From assembly GCA_964453435.1 (NCBI GenBank), contig CAYVQZ010000017.1, positions 11,197 to 75,196 of the forward strand: DNA of 64,000 bases, read 5' to 3'. This document shows positions 61,749 to 64,000 of the stretch, piece after piece. The notes beneath the pieces are model-generated. The model was not told where the DNA came from. It did not search any database and saw only the letters and a program-made list of their open reading frames with translations. The position numbers were made by a program, and so were the translations under genes. Source of the DNA: CAYVQZ01 sp964453435 (lineage in GTDB: Bacteria; Abyssobacteria; SURF-5). How positions within the stretch are numbered: the stretch's first letter is position 1; each line of letters opens with the position of its first letter.

Positions 61749-63308
61749 CTAGATTTTCACGTCGCGGTCTTTCCAGTACGGCGCCTTGATGATTTTCTTC
61801 AAAATTTTTCCCGTGTCGGTTTTCGGCAGCTCATTCACGAAATCCACCGACCTCGGAATCTTGTAGCCGGCCAAATGCTCGCGGCAATAGCTTATTATTT
61901 CCTCCGGCGTGGCCGTCTCTCCCTCTCTGAGAACGATAACCGCTTTCACCGATTCACCCCATTCGTCGTCGGGCACTCCGATGACCGCCGCCTCGAGAAT
62001 CTTGGGATGTTTGTAGAGAACCGACTCGATTTCGGCCGGATAGATGTTTTCGCCGCCGCTGATTATCATGTCGAACTTGCGGTCCACGAGGTAGATAAAC
62101 CCGTCCTCATCCATCCGCGCCATGTCGCCGCTGTAGAACCAGCCCCCCTTGAAAGATTTCTTCGTCGAGTTCTCGTCTTTGTAATACTCCGTCACTTTGC
62201 CGAGCGTTGCGCCCTCGCGCGGGCGAGAGATGAATTGGCCGACCTCGCCCTGCGGCACGTCGTTTCCTTCGTCGTCCACAATCCTCACTTCGACCGTCGG
62301 CATGGGCATTCCCACCGAGCCGGGTCTCTTGATCTGTTCCTCCGGCGGCAAATACGCAACCACACCGGCCTCCGTCCCGCCATATAATTCATGCAGCCCA
62401 GCATTTTTGAAGTTTTCGACGATCCATTTCTTCGTTGGGAAAGGGAGAGGGGCCGATGACTGGATCAGGCTCTTCATGGACGATGTATCGTATTTATCGA
62501 AAACCTCCTCGGGCATGTTTTTCAGCCGGTTATACATCGTGGGCACCATCGAGGAGAAACTGGCCTTGTATTTCTCTATCAGGCGCAGCGCTTCCTCCGG
62601 ACGGAACCGCTCCATCACGACCACCGTCTGGCCCGCGTAATGACTGACGGTCGAGGTGTTGATCGCATTCATGTGAAAGAGCGGCATCGTCAGCAGTTGG
62701 ACATCGTTTTCGTCCAGTCTCAAGAGTCCCAGCAGCGAGATTTGCTTGATATCCCAATCGCCGTGCGGGGTCACCGCCCCTTTCGGGAAGCCGGTCGTGC
62801 CAGAGGTGTACCCGATAAAGAACGGGTCGCCCGGCTGATTCTCCACGCCCGGCTCCGTGTCTGGCGCTCCGGCGACAAGCTTTTGGTAATCGTGCATATC
62901 GTCCGGCTTGTTCTCTCCGAGAAATATGTAACGGTTGGGAGCGACCTTGGAAAGGTCTTTCTTTATGGAAACGAGCTTTTCGAGGAACTCTTCTCCGACA
63001 ACGACCGCGCACGAGTCAGAATTGTCTATCACATATTTCATCTCTTCCGGCGCGAGCCGCCAGTTCACCGGCACCAGCGTCATTCCCGCCTTCACGAGGC
63101 CGTGAATGATTTCCAGGAACTCGGCGCAGTTGCGCAACGCCACCGCCACCCGGTCCCTCGGTTTCAGACCCAGCGACTTCATCGCGTTTCCGAAACGCGC
63201 GGCGCGCGAGTTCAGTTCCGCATAGGTTATCGCCCTGTCATTGAATATGATGGCTGCTTTGTCGGGGAATTCGTCGGCGTTTAGTTTCAGTTTGGCTCCC
63301 AAATCCAT
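61749..63308 (-). CDS. acyl-CoA synthetase (AMP-binding, class I)
   Basis: A 519-residue ANL enzyme. Motifs: GYTSGTTGFPKGAVTPH, LHELYGGTEAGV (Gly in place of the usual Leu/Tyr), GGWFYSGDMARMDEDGFIYL (in part), ISGGENIYPAEI and the lysine of LPKTDTGKILKK. It activates a fatty or similar acid to its CoA ester. AGGAG precedes the ATG. It converges with the sulfatase (47 bases between stops) and lies 34 bases after the kinase-like gene, with which it may be co-transcribed. Substrate unknown. Confidence 0.93.
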   Translation of the reverse strand: MDLGAKLKLNADEFPDKAAIIFNDRAITYAELNSRAARFGNAMKSLGLKPRDRVAVALRNCAEFLEIIHGLVKAGMTLVPVNWRLAPEEMKYVIDNSDSCAVVVGEEFLEKLVSIKKDLSKVAPNRYIFLGENKPDDMHDYQKLVAGAPDTEPGVENQPGDPFFIGYTSGTTGFPKGAVTPHGDWDIKQISLLGLLRLDENDVQLLTMPLFHMNAINTSTVSHYAGQTVVVMERFRPEEALRLIEKYKASFSSMVPTMYNRLKNMPEEVFDKYDTSSMKSLIQSSAPLPFPTKKWIVENFKNAGLHELYGGTEAGVVAYLPPEEQIKRPGSVGMPMPTVEVRIVDDEGNDVPQGEVGQFISRPREGATLGKVTEYYKDENSTKKSFKGGWFYSGDMARMDEDGFIYLVDRKFDMIISGGENIYPAEIESVLYKHPKILEAAVIGVPDDEWGESVKAVIVLREGETATPEEIISYCREHLAGYKIPRSVDFVNELPKTDTGKILKKIIKAPYWKDRDVKI

Positions 63309-63342
63309 GGCCTGTTCTCCTCACCCGTTGACCCGTACGACT

Positions 63343-63945
63343 TCAAATTTCGCCCGACAGTTTATCAGAAGAGCCGTTTCCATTCAAACGCGGCATTCGG
63401 CGCCCGCGCTCTTCGGAATTGCCGCTTGCCCTCGCGGCGAGAAACTCGAACACGCTTTCATCGACGTCTCTCGCCGAGTGAAAGACGTACACATAGTCGA
63501 ATCCCTCTTCCTTCAGTCCCGCCAGCGAAGCCTGCAGCCGCTCCCATTGGCGGCGGAGGACCTGCGTCTCCACACGGCGGCCCCTGCGCTCCCGATTGCG
63601 GACAAGGCAGATTCTCTGCGATAAATTGAAGACAATGCCCACCGTTGCGCAATCGTGCTCGCGCCCCATCCGAATCAAGGGCTTTCTGGCGTCCGGGTGA
63701 ATGTTGGTGGCGTCGATTACCGTCAGCCTCCCGTTGGCCAGCCGCTTCGCAGCCACGAAATGAAGAGCTTCGAATGCGTCCTTCGTCACCGCCTGATTTC
63801 GGGCGGAATCCGAGACCATCGCCCGGAAGTGGTCCGACGACAACACCTGCGTTCGCAGAAAATGCTTCCGCGCAAACGTTGTCTTGCCCGAGCCCGACGG
63901 GCCAATCAACAGAATCAGGCAAAACTTCGGAATTCTGATTATCAT
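63343..63945 (-). CDS. polynucleotide-kinase-like P-loop ATPase
   Basis: A 200-residue protein with a Walker A LIGPSGSGKTTFARK (residues 13-27) and the pattern of the kinase domain of bacterial Pnkp: VLSSDHFRAMVSD, NQAVTKDAFEALHFVAAKRL, TVIDATNIHPDARKPL, RNRERRGRRVETQVLRRQ. Pnkp kinases phosphorylate 5'-OH ends of RNA or DNA. Here only that domain is present; the phosphatase and ligase domains of full Pnkp are missing, and no partner gene is seen. The start at 63945 is chosen because the frame upstream has no family sequence. Confidence 0.85.
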   Translation of the reverse strand: MIIRIPKFCLILLIGPSGSGKTTFARKHFLRTQVLSSDHFRAMVSDSARNQAVTKDAFEALHFVAAKRLANGRLTVIDATNIHPDARKPLIRMGREHDCATVGIVFNLSQRICLVRNRERRGRRVETQVLRRQWERLQASLAGLKEEGFDYVYVFHSARDVDESVFEFLAARASGNSEERGRRMPRLNGNGSSDKLSGEI

Positions 63946-64000
63946 CGCAGGCCAATGTATACGACACCGGCTGCCAAAAGTCAAGGGAACCTTTGAAATC

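Overview
The window is about 64 kb of gene-dense bacterial chromosome, roughly 55-60% G+C by eye. It carries housekeeping genes of a Gram-negative-type cell: a SurA-like periplasmic chaperone, FtsB, SecG, ComEC, a SppA-type protease, twin-arginine exported enzymes and a periplasmic penicillin-acylase relative. The mixture of housekeeping operons, many CoA-ester enzymes, a sulfatase and a RAYT transposon fits a deltaproteobacterium-like organism or an uncultivated candidate phylum. I cannot place it more precisely from sequence alone. No rRNA, tRNA or CRISPR array was found.

Layout. 0-2.6 kb: MarR regulator and three methyltransferases. 2.7-6.0 kb (minus): surA-like, eno, ftsB, TetR. 6.2-8.5 kb: divergent SDR and Tat-exported FAD oxidoreductase. 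8.5-9.6 kb: a complete RAYT element with 24-bp terminal inverted repeats. 9.6-10.7 kb: a radical SAM protein that looks like a Tat lipoprotein. 11.3-17.7 kb: inositol phosphatase, a small unknown gene, hisC-hisD, murA, secG. 17.7-26.4 kb (minus): tpiA and then the long rimP-nusA-infB-ylxP-rbfA-nrnA-truB-ribF operon, preceded by two terminator-like hairpins. 27.4-35 kb: a hydrolase fused to a polytopic membrane domain, SDR, penicillin acylase, and a membrane spermidine-synthase-like protein. 35.4-40.6 kb (plus): ogt, TPR protein, acyl-CoA ligase, alpha/beta hydrolase, M19 dipeptidase. 41-46.6 kb (minus): apt, sigma-70 factor, sppA, comEC. 46.7-49.4 kb: MFS transporter and FAD oxidoreductase.

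49.8-57.6 kb is the most interesting part: one probable operon with two carboxyltransferase paralogues, a beta-keto acid cleavage enzyme (BKACE), a crotonase, a free-standing biotin carrier protein, a biotin carboxylase and a GNAT-type protein. The two carboxyltransferases have lost opposite halves of the catalytic oxyanion-hole pair, so they look like an obligate hetero-oligomer. The operon suggests an uncharacterised CoA-ester carboxylation / keto-acid cleavage pathway. It is followed by a DinB/MDMPI-type protein, a double-GNAT protein, a hotdog thioesterase, a membrane-anchored sulfatase, an acyl-CoA ligase and a polynucleotide-kinase-like ATPase.

Most gaps over 300 bases hold copies of a dispersed intergenic repeat family with ends like TGTCCCACGAT / ATCGTGGGACA and a small GC-rich hairpin core. 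Promoters listed are read by eye as -35/-10 pairs and are predictions.
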